Assembly (NCBI RefSeq): GCF_000264455.2
Contig: NC_017957.2
Location: 1 to 64,000 of the forward strand
Length of the DNA stretch: 64,000 nucleotides
Source: Tistrella mobilis KA081020-065
GTDB taxonomy: Bacteria > Pseudomonadota > Alphaproteobacteria > Tistrellales > Tistrellaceae
Direction: 5' to 3'
Below, piece after piece: positions 52,175 to 61,082 of the stretch. Each line of letters begins with the position of its first letter. Position 1 is the stretch's first letter. The notes under the pieces are model-generated. The model was not told the origin of the DNA and searched no databases. It saw only the letters and a program-made list of their open reading frames with translations. The position numbers and the translations under genes were made by a program.

Positions 52175-54377
52175 CGCCGCCAGTGACGAAGCTTTCAGCA
52201 AAGACGGGGGCCGGCACCGGCCGGCCAAACAGATAGCCCTGGACCTCGTGGCAGTCGTGGCGGCACAGCATCTCAAGCTGCGCCTCGGTCTCCACCCCTT
52301 CGGCGATCACCTCCATGCCGAAACTGCGGCCCAGATAGAGCACCGCGCGCACCACGGCGGCATCCTCGGCATCGGTGGTGATGTCGCGGATGAAGCTGCG
52401 ATCGATCTTCAGCCGGGTGACCGGGAAGCGCTTCAGCAGGCTGAGCGAGGCGAAGCCGGTGCCGTAATCGTCGAAAGCCAGCCCCACCCCCAGCGCCCGC
52501 AGATCATCGAGCAGCTGCAGGGTCAGCGGGTCGTTGCGCAGCACGATGGTCTCGACGATCTCCAGCTCCAGCGCCTGGGGCGGCAGGCCGGTTTCGGCCA
52601 GCACCTCGCGCACCAGCTCCAGCAGATGGCCACTGCGGAACTGGGCCTCGAACAGGTTGACGGCGATCCGGAAGTCGGGCCGGCTTGCGCGCCAGACCGC
52701 GGCCTGCCGGCAGGCGGTGCGCAGGACCCAGTCCCCCACCGCGGCGGCTGCCGGTTTCTGCGCCAGCACGTCGATGAAGGCCGCGGGCGTCAGCAGGCCG
52801 CGCTCGGGGTGGTTCCAGCGGAGCAGCGCCTCGGCACCGACCACGCGGCGGCCCTCGCAGGCGATCAGCGGCTGATAATACAGCTCGAACTGGCCGGTCT
52901 CGAAGGCCAGCCGCAATTCCCGCTCCAGCGCGCGGCGGGCGGTGGCCGCCGCGCGCAAGGCCGGCTCGAACAGCACATGGCGGTTCCGGCCGGCCCGTTT
53001 CGCCTGCTGCAGGGCCAGCATCGCCGCCCCCAGCAGCTCGTCCGGGTCGCCGCCATGGCCGGGCCCCAGCGCAATGCCCATGCGCACACCCACCGTGCAG
53101 GGGCGGCCGGCGATGTCGTGCGGGGCCGAAACGGCGGCCATCAGCCGGTCGGCCAGCGCGCTCGCCCGCGCCATGTCGTCGCCCGCCAGCAGAATGACGA
53201 ATTCATCCCCCGCCAGCCGGGCGACCATCATCGCCGTCCCCGCACAGATGTCGCGCAGCCGTGCTGCGGCGCTTTTCAGCACGACATCCCCGGCCGGATT
53301 GCCGAAGGCATCGTTCACTTCCTTGAAGCCGGCCAGATCCAGCAGCATCAGCGTGACCGGACGGGAGGCGGCCATCACCTCGGCCATGCGGCGATACCAG
53401 GCGCCGCGATTGGGCAGCCCGGTCAGGCTGTCGACATAGGCCAGGCGGAACAGCCGCTCTTCGCTGCTGCGGCGCTCGGTCACGTCGCGGATGATCACGC
53501 CGATGCTGACGGCCCCGCCTTCGGTCCAGGTGGAGACCGACAGATCGGCGGGAATGGCCTTGCCGTTCCGGTCGATCACCGGCAGTTCGATCGACGGCCC
53601 GGCCGCCGGCATCAGCCCCCGGCGCAGCCGGTCCAGCTGTCGCGCATAAAGCCGCCGCCAGCTGTCCGGCACCAGGATCGCGGCGTCGCGGTCGACCATC
53701 TCGGCGGCGCTGTAGCCGAACAGCCGTTCCGCGGCGGCATTCCAGAAGCTGACCCGGCCATCGCCGGTCAGGCAGAGAATGGCGTCGGGAGAGGTGGCGG
53801 CGATGTTTTCGAACCGCGCCTGATCGGCGATGCGGGCATGGATCAGGCGGCGGATTTCCATCCGCTCCATCACCAGCCCGGCGATATCGGTCAGCGTGTG
53901 GCGGTCGGCCGCGCTGAAATCGTCGCGCGGCCGGCTGTCGATCAGGCAGACGGTGCCGATCCGCCGGCCCGACGGGGTGATCAGCGGCTTGCCGGCATAG
54001 AAGCGGATGAAGGGCGGCCCCAGCACCAGATCATTCGCCTGGAAACGCGGATCCTGCCGGGCATCGGGGACGACGAAGACCTCGTCCGCGAGGATCGCAT
54101 GGGCGCAGAACGACACGTCGCGCCCGGTCTCGCAGACATCCAGCCCCAGCCGCGCCTTGAAAAACTGCCGGTCGCCGGCCACCAGCGACACCAGCACGAT
54201 CGGCACGTCGAACAGCCGCGAGGCCAGGCCCACCAGACGATCGAATTCCTCTTCGGGTGGCGTGTCGACCAGATGATAGGCCGCAAGCGCCGCAAGACGA
54301 TCGTCTTCGTCCGCGGACATCGGCCAGGAGGTCGGGGTCGGCTCGACGGAAGAAGTCGGCTCGGTGGGTCGGGTCAT
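52131..54377 (-). CDS. GAF-PAS-GGDEF-EAL cyclic-di-GMP enzyme
   Basis: A 748-residue signalling protein. GAF (about 25-185) is followed by PAS (about 190-310), GGDEF (about 320-470; site RLAGDEFVILLAG) and EAL (about 490-735; GAEALLRWNHPERG, EIVETIV, FDDYGTGFASLSLL, LKIDRSFI, IAEGVETEAQ). The EAL residues look complete, so it is probably a phosphodiesterase. The GGDEF motif reads AGDEF, which may be weak or regulatory. The GAF domain could sense a small ligand. It may tune exopolysaccharide with the convergent exoD-like gene. Confidence 0.9.
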   Translation of the reverse strand: MTRPTEPTSSVEPTPTSWPMSADEDDRLAALAAYHLVDTPPEEEFDRLVGLASRLFDVPIVLVSLVAGDRQFFKARLGLDVCETGRDVSFCAHAILADEVFVVPDARQDPRFQANDLVLGPPFIRFYAGKPLITPSGRRIGTVCLIDSRPRDDFSAADRHTLTDIAGLVMERMEIRRLIHARIADQARFENIAATSPDAILCLTGDGRVSFWNAAAERLFGYSAAEMVDRDAAILVPDSWRRLYARQLDRLRRGLMPAAGPSIELPVIDRNGKAIPADLSVSTWTEGGAVSIGVIIRDVTERRSSEERLFRLAYVDSLTGLPNRGAWYRRMAEVMAASRPVTLMLLDLAGFKEVNDAFGNPAGDVVLKSAAARLRDICAGTAMMVARLAGDEFVILLAGDDMARASALADRLMAAVSAPHDIAGRPCTVGVRMGIALGPGHGGDPDELLGAAMLALQQAKRAGRNRHVLFEPALRAAATARRALERELRLAFETGQFELYYQPLIACEGRRVVGAEALLRWNHPERGLLTPAAFIDVLAQKPAAAAVGDWVLRTACRQAAVWRASRPDFRIAVNLFEAQFRSGHLLELVREVLAETGLPPQALELEIVETIVLRNDPLTLQLLDDLRALGVGLAFDDYGTGFASLSLLKRFPVTRLKIDRSFIRDITTDAEDAAVVRAVLYLGRSFGMEVIAEGVETEAQLEMLCRHDCHEVQGYLFGRPVPAPVFAESFVTGGVTEAGSPPGRSRQG

Positions 54378-54540
54378 CTCGTCCTGCTCGCACGCGGCCC
54401 TTTGCGGGGCAGAGGTTGAAGTTTAGCAGAACCGGGTTAACAAACTCTCCCTCCGCGCGGATCGATCGGGCCCTGCCGGCGTTGCACCGGCAGGTCGATC
54501 ATGAAACCTGGCCGAAGACGGAACCTGCAGGAGACCGCCC

Positions 54541-56367
54541 ATGCACGCCCGCGCGCTTCTCCCCATCCTTGCAGCGCCCCCCAATGTCGCCCCCCTCACC
54601 CTGGTCGCCACCCTGACCCTGGTCGCCACCCTCACCCTGGCCGCCACCCCCGTCCGCGCCCAGGACCCGCCGATGGCGGTGCAGGCGACCGTCGCCGTGG
54701 TGAAGCCGGCGAAGCTGGATCTACCCGAACGCGACCAGGATCTGATCCGCCACCTGACGGTGTCCGACGGCTACAAGGTCGAGGTCTATGCCCGCGATCT
54801 GGGGGCGCCGCGCATGCTGGCGGTTTCCCCCGCCGGCACGCTTTATGCCACACGCCGCGACACCGGCGATGTGGTGATGCTGCCGGCGGCCGATGGCGGC
54901 GGCGCGCGCACGCCGCGCACCGTGGCGAGCCGCGCCGGGCTCCACGGCATCGCCTTCGACGGCGACCGGGTCTTTCTTGCCACCACCACCGATGTCTATG
55001 TGGCCGAGGTGCTGGCCGATGGCGGCTTCACGCGGCTGGAACGGATCATCGACGACCTGCCCGATGGCGGCCAGCACCCGAACCGGACGCTGGCCATCGG
55101 CCCCGACGGGCAGCTCTACATCTCGGTCGGCTCCAGCTGCAATGCCTGCGCCGAACCCAATCCCGAACATGCGACCATCCTGCGCGCCAGCCCCGACGGA
55201 CAAAGCCGCCGGATCTTCGCCAGCGGCCTGCGCAACACCATCGGCTTCGACTGGCAGCCGGAAACCGGCGCGCTTTACGGCTTCGATCACGGCATCGACT
55301 GGCTGGGCGACGACGGCCAGCTGGAAGAGCTGAACCGGATCGAACAGGGCGGCCGCTATGGCTGGCCGCATCTGGTGGATTTCTCCCGCCCCCATGTCCG
55401 CAGCGCCCCGCCCGACGGCGTGTCGCTGGCCGACTGGAAGGCGATGTCGACCGAACCCGCGCTTGGCTACACCGCCCATGCCGCCCCGATGCAGATGGCG
55501 TTCCACGACGGCACCGGCATGCCGGCGGATGTGGCGGGCGATGCCTTCGTCGCCATGCGCGGATCCTGGAACCGGGCCACGCCCAGCGGTTACGAGGTGG
55601 TGCGGGTACGCTTCGAAGACGGCCGCCCGGTCGAGGTCCGCCCCTTCCTGACCGGCTTTCTGGCGGCGCCCCGGGGGGATGACCGGGTGCCCGGCATGAT
55701 CGGCCGGCCGGTCGGCCTCGCGATCATGCCCGATGGCGCGATCATGGTGGGGGACGACACCAATGGCGTGATCTACCGCATCACCCACCCCGCGACGGAG
55801 GCGACCGGCGCGCGCATCGCGCCCGCAGAGCCGCCGGCGCAGAAGCCTGCGGGCCGGCCGCTGGCGCTGGAGCAACTGGCGCCGGACCAGGCGGCGGAAA
55901 TGACGGTCACCGCCGGTTTCGAAGACGGCGGCAGCCTGCCGACGGCGATGCTGGCCCGCGGCCACGACGCCTCGCCCGCACTCACCTGGTCGGGCGCGCC
56001 CGAAGGCACCCGCTCCTTCGCGGTGATCATGGAGGATCCGGATGCGGGGGATCCGAAACCCTTCGTCCACTGGATGATCCACGACATCCCGGTCGGCCAT
56101 CAGGCTCTGCGCACCGGCCTGCCGACGGCGCCGGTGCTGCGCGATCCGGAAGGCGCCCGCCAGGCGACCAACAGCCAGGGCGGCATCGGCTATACCGGCC
56201 CCAAGCCGCCGCCGGGCGACAGGCGCCACGCCTGGCACCTGGTCGTGCTGGCGCTGGATGTCCCGCGGCTGGAGGTCGGCCCCGCCGCCGATCCCGACGC
56301 GGTGCTGAAGGCCATGGACGGCCATGTGATCGGCGCCGGCCGGCTGGTTGGCCATGCTGGTGGCTGA
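54541..56367 (+). CDS. Secreted sorbosone-dehydrogenase-like beta-propeller fused to a PEBP (YbhB) domain
   Basis: A 608-residue protein. The signal peptide contains three copies of LTL[V/A]AT. Residues about 60-415 form a glucose/sorbosone dehydrogenase-type propeller (GGQHPNRTLAIGPDGQLYIS, VGSSCNACAEPNP, GLRNTIGFDWQPETGALYG, GRYGWPHLVDF, GRPVGLAIMPDGAIMVGDD). Residues about 455-605 are a YbhB/PEBP domain (ASPALTWSGAPEGTRSFAV, MEDPDAGD, FVHWMIHDIP). A PQQ-type sugar or aldehyde dehydrogenase role is likely for the propeller; the fused domain is unusual. AGGAG precedes the start. Confidence 0.82.
   Translation: MHARALLPILAAPPNVAPLTLVATLTLVATLTLAATPVRAQDPPMAVQATVAVVKPAKLDLPERDQDLIRHLTVSDGYKVEVYARDLGAPRMLAVSPAGTLYATRRDTGDVVMLPAADGGGARTPRTVASRAGLHGIAFDGDRVFLATTTDVYVAEVLADGGFTRLERIIDDLPDGGQHPNRTLAIGPDGQLYISVGSSCNACAEPNPEHATILRASPDGQSRRIFASGLRNTIGFDWQPETGALYGFDHGIDWLGDDGQLEELNRIEQGGRYGWPHLVDFSRPHVRSAPPDGVSLADWKAMSTEPALGYTAHAAPMQMAFHDGTGMPADVAGDAFVAMRGSWNRATPSGYEVVRVRFEDGRPVEVRPFLTGFLAAPRGDDRVPGMIGRPVGLAIMPDGAIMVGDDTNGVIYRITHPATEATGARIAPAEPPAQKPAGRPLALEQLAPDQAAEMTVTAGFEDGGSLPTAMLARGHDASPALTWSGAPEGTRSFAVIMEDPDAGDPKPFVHWMIHDIPVGHQALRTGLPTAPVLRDPEGARQATNSQGGIGYTGPKPPPGDRRHAWHLVVLALDVPRLEVGPAADPDAVLKAMDGHVIGAGRLVGHAGG
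54597..54650 (+). repeat. Tandem 18-bp repeat in the signal-peptide coding region
   Basis: Three near-identical 18-bp units ([C]ACCCTG[G]TCGCCACC type) encode LTLVAT, LTLVAT, LTLAAT. The hydrophobic core of the signal peptide has been lengthened by slippage-type duplication. The repeat is in frame, so the signal may vary in length between strains. Confidence 0.75.
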
Positions 56368-56923
56368 TGCATCCTTCCCGCTGCCGGTCGTCCACAACCC
56401 CGGCGCCGGCGGCGGCCTGTGGCCGGAGGCGCGGCTGCGCGCGCGGCTTGACGCACAGGGACTGGCGGCAGCGCCCCTCATCCACGCAAAGGATCCCGAT
56501 CTCGGCCTGCGCCTTGCCGCCGCCGCAGCGCTGCCGGCTGACGCTGGGCGACCGGGTCGTAGCCCTGCGCAGCCTGCTGGTGGAGGTTCCCTGCCTGCCA
56601 TGGAGCGGGCCGCGGCTGCTGATCGCACCCGGCCTGTCGCCCGGCGGCCGCCAGATCTGCGCCGTCACCCTGTCCGCCCGCCATCTGGCGGCGGCCCGGG
56701 ACTGGCTCGCCGATCCCGAAATGCCGGTCCATGTCTTGTCGCCGCTGACCGCGCCCCATATCGTTCTGGACGGCCCATAGCGTTCTGGACAACCAGCGGC
56801 CCGGTCAGGATCGACGATGCGCAGCTGACCGAAGATGCCGCCGGCCGCCCCTTCGCCTTCGACCCCCACCCCTTTCGGATCCGGCCCGATCCCTTCCGCA
56901 TCCTCACCGATCCCGATATCTGA
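56348..56923 (+). pseudogene. Diacylglycerol-kinase-like protein, frameshifted remnant
   Basis: One frame gives PLPVVHNPGAGGGLWPEARL, like the N-terminal NPxxGGG segment of lipid kinases, and runs to about 56520. A second frame gives GDRVVALRSLLVEVPCLP with APGLSPGGRQICAVTLSA and ends at 56780. The first frame resumes WTTSGPVRIDDAQLTEDAAG, then FAFDPHPFRIRPDPFRI, like the C-terminal GEP/FxVxPxALRV region. At least two shifts and an internal deletion (residues between the pieces) are needed. The start overlaps the preceding gene by 20 bp. Family assignment is pattern-based. Confidence 0.6.
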
Positions 56924-56948
56924 TCGACCCGCCAGACGGAGACCCGCC

Positions 56949-57809
56949 GTGACCGCCCTCAGCCCGAACGAGCTTCATGACATCGAGATGCTGGCGGTGG
57001 AACTGGCCGAGCGCGCCGGCGCCGAAATCGTCTCGCGGCTGGGCTCTCTGCTGTCGGTGCGCTACAAGACCGGCGCCGAAGACGACCGCACGCTACGCAA
57101 CCCGGTCTCGGATGTCGACGAGGCGGTCGAGCGCGCGATCCGCGAGCGCCTGGCCGGGCGCTTCCCGGAACACGACGTGATCGGCGAAGAATTCGACCAC
57201 CGCCCCGGCCGCGATCACAGCGTGGTCTGGGCGATCGATCCGATCGACGGCACCTCCAATTTCGTCAACGGCTTCCCGCTTTTCGCCTGCTCGATCGGCG
57301 TGCTGGAACGGGGCCGGCCGGTGGCCGCGGCGGTCTGGTGCGCGACCAGCCATGCGCTGCGCCCGGGCGTCTATCACGCACGCAAGGGCAGCGGGCTGCA
57401 ATTCGACCGCCAGCCGCTCACGCCTGCCCGCAACCCGATGGTGCACCGCCGTTTGGCCGGCGTGCCGCAATTCCGCCGCGGCCGCCACCCCTGGGATCTG
57501 CGCAAGACCGGATCGGCTGCCATCGAATGCGCCTTCGTGGCGGCCGGCCTGCTGGAGGCGGCGGCCTTCAATTCGCCCAATCTCTGGGATGTGGCGGGCG
57601 GCGTGCTGCTGGTGCAGGAAGCGGGCGGCACGGTGCTGGAGGGGCGACCGGGTGCCTGGCAGGAATTCACGCAGTTCGCCCCCCGCCGCGGCCGCGGCGA
57701 CACCCCCGACGCCCCCGCCGATCTGGCACGCTGGAACGCCGGTCTGATCCTGGGCACCAGTGCCGAAGCCGCCCGGATCATGGCGGAACAGGCGATCGCG
57801 GAGGGGTGA
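56949..57809 (+). CDS. Inositol monophosphatase family protein
   Basis: A 286-residue protein with the metal-binding motifs GEEFDHRPG (E), WAIDPIDGTSNFVNG (DPxDGT) and the C-terminal WDVAGGVLLVQEAGG (WDxAG). These are the three IMPase/FBPase-like signature sites. It hydrolyses inositol-1-phosphate or a related sugar phosphate using Mg2+. GTG 56949 is the most likely start; further in-frame codons upstream lie in the pseudogene. Nothing in context specifies the substrate. Confidence 0.9.
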   Translation: MTALSPNELHDIEMLAVELAERAGAEIVSRLGSLLSVRYKTGAEDDRTLRNPVSDVDEAVERAIRERLAGRFPEHDVIGEEFDHRPGRDHSVVWAIDPIDGTSNFVNGFPLFACSIGVLERGRPVAAAVWCATSHALRPGVYHARKGSGLQFDRQPLTPARNPMVHRRLAGVPQFRRGRHPWDLRKTGSAAIECAFVAAGLLEAAAFNSPNLWDVAGGVLLVQEAGGTVLEGRPGAWQEFTQFAPRRGRGDTPDAPADLARWNAGLILGTSAEAARIMAEQAIAEG

Positions 57810-57814
57810 GGCGA

Positions 57815-58072
57815 TCAGCCCGGTTCGGCCGATGCCGGGCTGCCGCGCCGGCGGCCGGCCAGCACCTCGTCGAAGGCATCGGCGATGCGCGCCACTGCGG
57901 TCAGCAGCGGCACGTCCTTCAGGTCATGACCTTCGGCCAGGGCGGCGGCGTTCAGACCCGATCTGCGGGCGCGGGCGACCAGCCGTTCGGCCAGGGCGTA
58001 ATCGGCGGCGATCCTGCGGGCGAGCGCTTCCAGAACCGGGAAGGCAGTCTCAGACTGTGCAACGTTCGACAT
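57815..58072 (-). CDS. Small hypothetical protein
   Basis: An 85-residue, mostly helical ORF (FPVLEALARRIAADYALAER, LLTAVARIADAFDEVLAG). It has no recognised domain. It fills the gap between the convergent IMPase gene and the divergent AraC-type regulator. It may be real, because the spacing and codon use are gene-like. Confidence 0.45.
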   Translation of the reverse strand: MSNVAQSETAFPVLEALARRIAADYALAERLVARARRSGLNAAALAEGHDLKDVPLLTAVARIADAFDEVLAGRRRGSPASAEPG

Positions 58073-58255
58073 GACGGCGATCCTTGGAACGGCACGTCCG
58101 GGACATCTGTTGGGGGGAGACGACGTGTTGGGCGAGACGACGGGCGTGCCAGGGCGTTATCATAACCTGGGCGCCGCCGGCGAACCCGGCCCGGCGTCTC
58201 AGATAGCCGGCCCCGCGTCTCGATCCGCGATGGCCGTTATGAAAGACCACCGCCC

Positions 58256-59380
58256 GTGCCCAACCCTTCCGTTCCCGACCCGGAATTGTCCACAGCCGCG
58301 CCCACGCAAGCGGCCGGGGTCGTCCGGCTGTTCGGCGCCAATGCCGGGGGCCATGATGCAGCCTTCGAAGGCTGGCGTCTGGCGCTGGACGGGGTGTTCG
58401 ACGTCTCGCGCCCGCGCGATGGCGGCGATCCGTTCCGGGGCGGCATCGTCGCCCATGATTTCGGCCAGGCGGTCATCACCGACGCCCATGCCGGCGGCCA
58501 GCGCTTCCGGCGCGACGGCCGCACCATCGCCCGCGGCGGTCTGGATCATTTCATCGTCCAGCTCTACCGCCAGGGCGGCTTCGACGGCGAGGCCGAGGGC
58601 CGCGAGATGGCGGTCCGCCCGGGCGATGTCTGCCTGTTCGACCTGTCGCGGACCATGCAGACCGATGCCGGGCAGTTCCGGAACGTCACTCTGCTGCTGC
58701 CCCGCGCCCTGCTGGCGCCGCTGGTCGACACGCCCGACGATCTGCACGGGCTGGTGCTGGACGGCAGTTCCGGCCCCGGCCGGATCCTCGCCGCCCATCT
58801 GCAAAGCCTGGTGGCCCAGGGCGCGCTGATCGACCCGGCCGATGCCGGGCCGGTGATGGAAGGCACGGCCGGGCTGATCGCCGGCTGTTTCCGCAGGGCC
58901 ATGGCGCTGGCCGGCCCCACCGACGGCGAGGCCGCCCAGGTGGTGCGCCACGGGGTGCGCGATGCCGTGCTCGGCGCCATGCACCGTTTCATCGACGCCA
59001 ACCTGACCTCCCCGGAGCTGACGCCCGATGCGCTGATGCAGCGTTTCCACATCTCGCGCCCCACCCTCTACCGGCTGTTCGAAAGCTCGGGCGGGGTGGT
59101 CGCCCATATCCGCGCCCGGCGGCTCCGGCGCTGTTTCGCGGCGATCACCGATCCGGCCCAGGCCCATCGCCGGCTGTCGGACATCGCCTATGATTGGGGC
59201 TTCACCGACGACACCGCCTTCGCCCGCGCCTTCCGCCGCAGTTTCGGCCTGTCGCCCCGCGATGCCCGCCGCGCGGCGCTGGAAGCCCGTGCCGCCGGCC
59301 ACCACGACGGCACCATCCGGGCGCTGCCCGGCGGCGATCCCGGCCTGCAGCGGCTGATCCGGCAGCTGCGGACCGTCTGA
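58256..59380 (+). CDS. AraC-family transcriptional regulator
   Basis: A 374-residue regulator. The N-terminal cupin-like region (GLDHFIVQLYRQGGFDGEAE, MAVRPGDVCLFDLSRTMQT) is followed by a C-terminal double helix-turn-helix (LTPDALMQRFHISRPTLYRLF, then RRLSDIAYDWGFTDDTAFAR, FRRSFGLSPRDARR). GTG 58256 was chosen because no ATG lies nearer. The target and inducer are unknown; the N-terminal type resembles AraC proteins that control catabolic genes. Confidence 0.87.
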   Translation: MPNPSVPDPELSTAAPTQAAGVVRLFGANAGGHDAAFEGWRLALDGVFDVSRPRDGGDPFRGGIVAHDFGQAVITDAHAGGQRFRRDGRTIARGGLDHFIVQLYRQGGFDGEAEGREMAVRPGDVCLFDLSRTMQTDAGQFRNVTLLLPRALLAPLVDTPDDLHGLVLDGSSGPGRILAAHLQSLVAQGALIDPADAGPVMEGTAGLIAGCFRRAMALAGPTDGEAAQVVRHGVRDAVLGAMHRFIDANLTSPELTPDALMQRFHISRPTLYRLFESSGGVVAHIRARRLRRCFAAITDPAQAHRRLSDIAYDWGFTDDTAFARAFRRSFGLSPRDARRAALEARAAGHHDGTIRALPGGDPGLQRLIRQLRTV

Positions 59381-59581
59381 GGCCCCCTGCTGCCCCCTCC
59401 CCCCTGCCACCGGTGCAGCCCGGCCCTGCACATTCCGCCATCTGCAATCGCTCGCCTGATCGCGCGGGATAGGGCACACTCTCTGCCTTGAGAGGATGCC
59501 GGTTCGGGAGGACCGGCCGCGACGCGCGGCCAACGCGCGCGCAGAAACGGCAGAACCTGGGCAGTCGCAAGGCGGGGTCGA

Positions 59582-59920
59582 ATGACGAGATTTAAGAGCG
59601 GCGGCGCTGCCGATGCGGCGCTGATGGGGTCACTGGTGCGCCTGTGGCTGGAAGCGGGCACGGTGATGATGATGCGCACCGGCATGAGCCTGTTTCAGAC
59701 CGGCCCGGCGGGCGAGGAAGTCCGGATGGTGACCGAAAAGCCGGCCGCGTTCATCCAGGCTCAATTTGCCGCCACCGCCGCCGCCGGCGCCGCCATCACC
59801 CGCGACCCGATGGACCCGATGGGCGCCATGGTCGCCGCCGGCCGCGCCTGGACCGGCGTGATCTCCCGCAAGACCAGCGCAAATCGTCGGCGGCTGAACC
59901 GGCATATCTCGGCGAAGTGA
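59582..59920 (+). CDS. Small hypothetical protein, phasin/antifreeze-like helical
   Basis: A 112-residue, single-helix-rich protein: VRLWLEAGTVMMMRTGMSLF, then EVRMVTEKPAAFIQAQFAAT. This resembles short alphaproteobacterial proteins often annotated as phasin- or antifreeze-like, with unknown function. It stands alone between the AraC gene and the degraded region. Confidence 0.5.
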   Translation: MTRFKSGGAADAALMGSLVRLWLEAGTVMMMRTGMSLFQTGPAGEEVRMVTEKPAAFIQAQFAATAAAGAAITRDPMDPMGAMVAAGRAWTGVISRKTSANRRRLNRHISAK

Positions 59921-59957
59921 GGGGTGGGGGTGGCCGCTGAGGCTTTGCCGGCAGCCC

Positions 59958-60190
59958 TCAGATCGGCGGAAGCCCGGCTGCGATACGGACCCGGTTGAAT
60001 TCGACATAAGGGATGATCAGCGAAAGTGGCCGGTCGTCCAGTGGCACGGCGCCGTATCTCGCATACCATCGGGCTGCATCGGCATCCCTGGCATCGATGA
60101 ACAGGGCGGTACCGCCAACGCTGGCGGCCGCACGCATGCAGCGCTCGACGGCACCCACCGGCAGATGCCCGCCAGGACTGCGGTCATGTC
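59958..60190 (-). pseudogene. GNAT acetyltransferase, C-terminal fragment
   Basis: The fragment contains AVERCMRAAASVGGTALFID, then ARDADAARWYARYGAVPL and RPLSLIIPY, the C-terminal half of a GNAT fold such as TacT-type toxins. The acetyl-CoA-binding N-terminal part is missing and the sequence merges with an unrelated ATPase fragment near 60190-60240. About 80 of some 165 residues remain. It is not functional. Confidence 0.72.
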
Positions 60191-60239
60191 CGCGTGCAAT
60201 CGGCTCTTCCCGCCAGGTCGGCAGGCCGGTCACGAGGTC

Positions 60240-60535
60240 TTCCGGACATTCTGTTCTTCGACGAACCGGAGCCTGGTCTGCACCCGCATGCCATTACGCT
60301 GGTGTCTGAAATGCTCAAGCGGGTGGCCAGGACACGGCAGGTGTTTATTGCGACCCGGTCGCCCTACATGGTGGACTGCTTCGACCTCGACAATATCGTG
60401 GTCGCCGAAGCCAGCGACGGGGCGACGACGCTGCGCAACCTTCCCCGGGCGCAGTACCAGCAATGGCTGGATGACGACTATCTCCTGTCGGATATCTGGC
60501 TCCTGTCGGATATCTGGCTCCTGTCGGATATCTGA
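60240..60535 (+). pseudogene. AAA ATPase (AAA15/DUF4276-partner type), C-terminal fragment
   Basis: The fragment starts near a Walker B, ILFFDEPEPGLHPHAITLVS, followed by TRQVFIATRSPYMVDCFDLD, the usual D-loop/H-loop region of RecF-like AAA ATPases. The N-terminal Walker A part is absent. The end is an LLSDIW expansion closed by stop codons. A DUF4276-like gene fragment follows, the normal partner of these ATPases in defence-type operons. Confidence 0.72.
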
Positions 60536-60571
60536 CTCCTGTCGGATATCTGACTCCTGTCGGATATCTGG
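60482..60571 (+). repeat. Five tandem copies of an 18-bp unit
   Basis: The unit CTCCTGTCGGATATCTGG is repeated five times (60482-60571), encoding LLSDIW. Units 3 and 4 end in TGA instead of TGG, which stops the ATPase fragment. The reading frame continues after the repeat as LKMPVGVPG, like the normal ATPase tail, so one original unit probably expanded by slippage. Confidence 0.9.
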
Positions 60572-60614
60572 CTGAAAATGCCCGTCGGGGTGCCCGGATG
60601 ATCAGGGTGGCCAG

Positions 60615-60787
60615 ATGAATCGCATCTGCATCGTCTGCGAGGGTGCGACCGAGGTAGAGTTCGTCAAGGGGTGTCTGGCGCTGTCGGTAGAACGGCTGGC
60701 GCGCTTCCTGTCCCATCCGTATCGGACCCGCCGGCAGCAGGCAAAGAGGCTGGATTCCCGTCCCACAGGGGCCTGGGTTATTAATGG
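60615..60787 (+). pseudogene. DUF4276-like protein, N-terminal fragment
   Basis: Only the N-terminus remains: MNRICIVCEGATEVEFVKG, the conserved opening (xVEGxTExxF-like) of DUF4276/TOPRIM-related partners of AAA ATPases. It runs in frame into an unrelated segment and then into the next antitoxin gene. The rest of the family domain is gone. Confidence 0.68.
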
Positions 60788-60809
60788 ATCGTTCCGGAAG
60801 GTGAGTGTC

Positions 60810-61082
60810 ATGTCGACCTCTCTCAAGATTGATGACGACCTCGAACGGCGCCTCCACGAGGTGGCAGGCCGCCGCCGTCGCTCCGTCGATGCCGTCACGG
60901 TTGAAGCGATCCGGCAATATGTCGAACGCGAGGAAGCCCGCGACGACTTCCGACGGGAGGCCGAAGTGTCCTGGGCCGCTTATCAGACGGACGGCCTGCA
61001 CCTGACCGGCCAGGAAGTCAGCGATTGGCTGAACAGCTGGGGCGCCGACGGCGAGACGCCGGCGCCGCGGTGCCACAGGTAA
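60810..61082 (+). CDS. CopG/RHH-family antitoxin
   Basis: A 90-residue protein: MSTSLKIDDDLERRLHEVA is a ribbon-helix-helix start, followed by RRRSVDAVTVEAIRQYVERE and a C-terminal tail. ATG 60810 was chosen because the upstream in-frame part belongs to the DUF4276 fragment. The downstream toxin is internally deleted (61071-61207), so the antitoxin is intact but without a working partner here. Confidence 0.78.
   Translation: MSTSLKIDDDLERRLHEVAGRRRRSVDAVTVEAIRQYVEREEARDDFRREAEVSWAAYQTDGLHLTGQEVSDWLNSWGADGETPAPRCHR

Noticed and set aside
52137-54419. A 760-codon plus-strand ORF over the GGDEF/EAL gene
   Set aside because: Shadow of a gene with clear GAF, PAS, GGDEF and EAL motifs on the other strand; no motifs of its own.
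60482-60571. Possible CRISPR array
   Set aside because: The 18-bp units are directly adjacent with no spacers and encode LLSDIW, so this is a coding tandem repeat.
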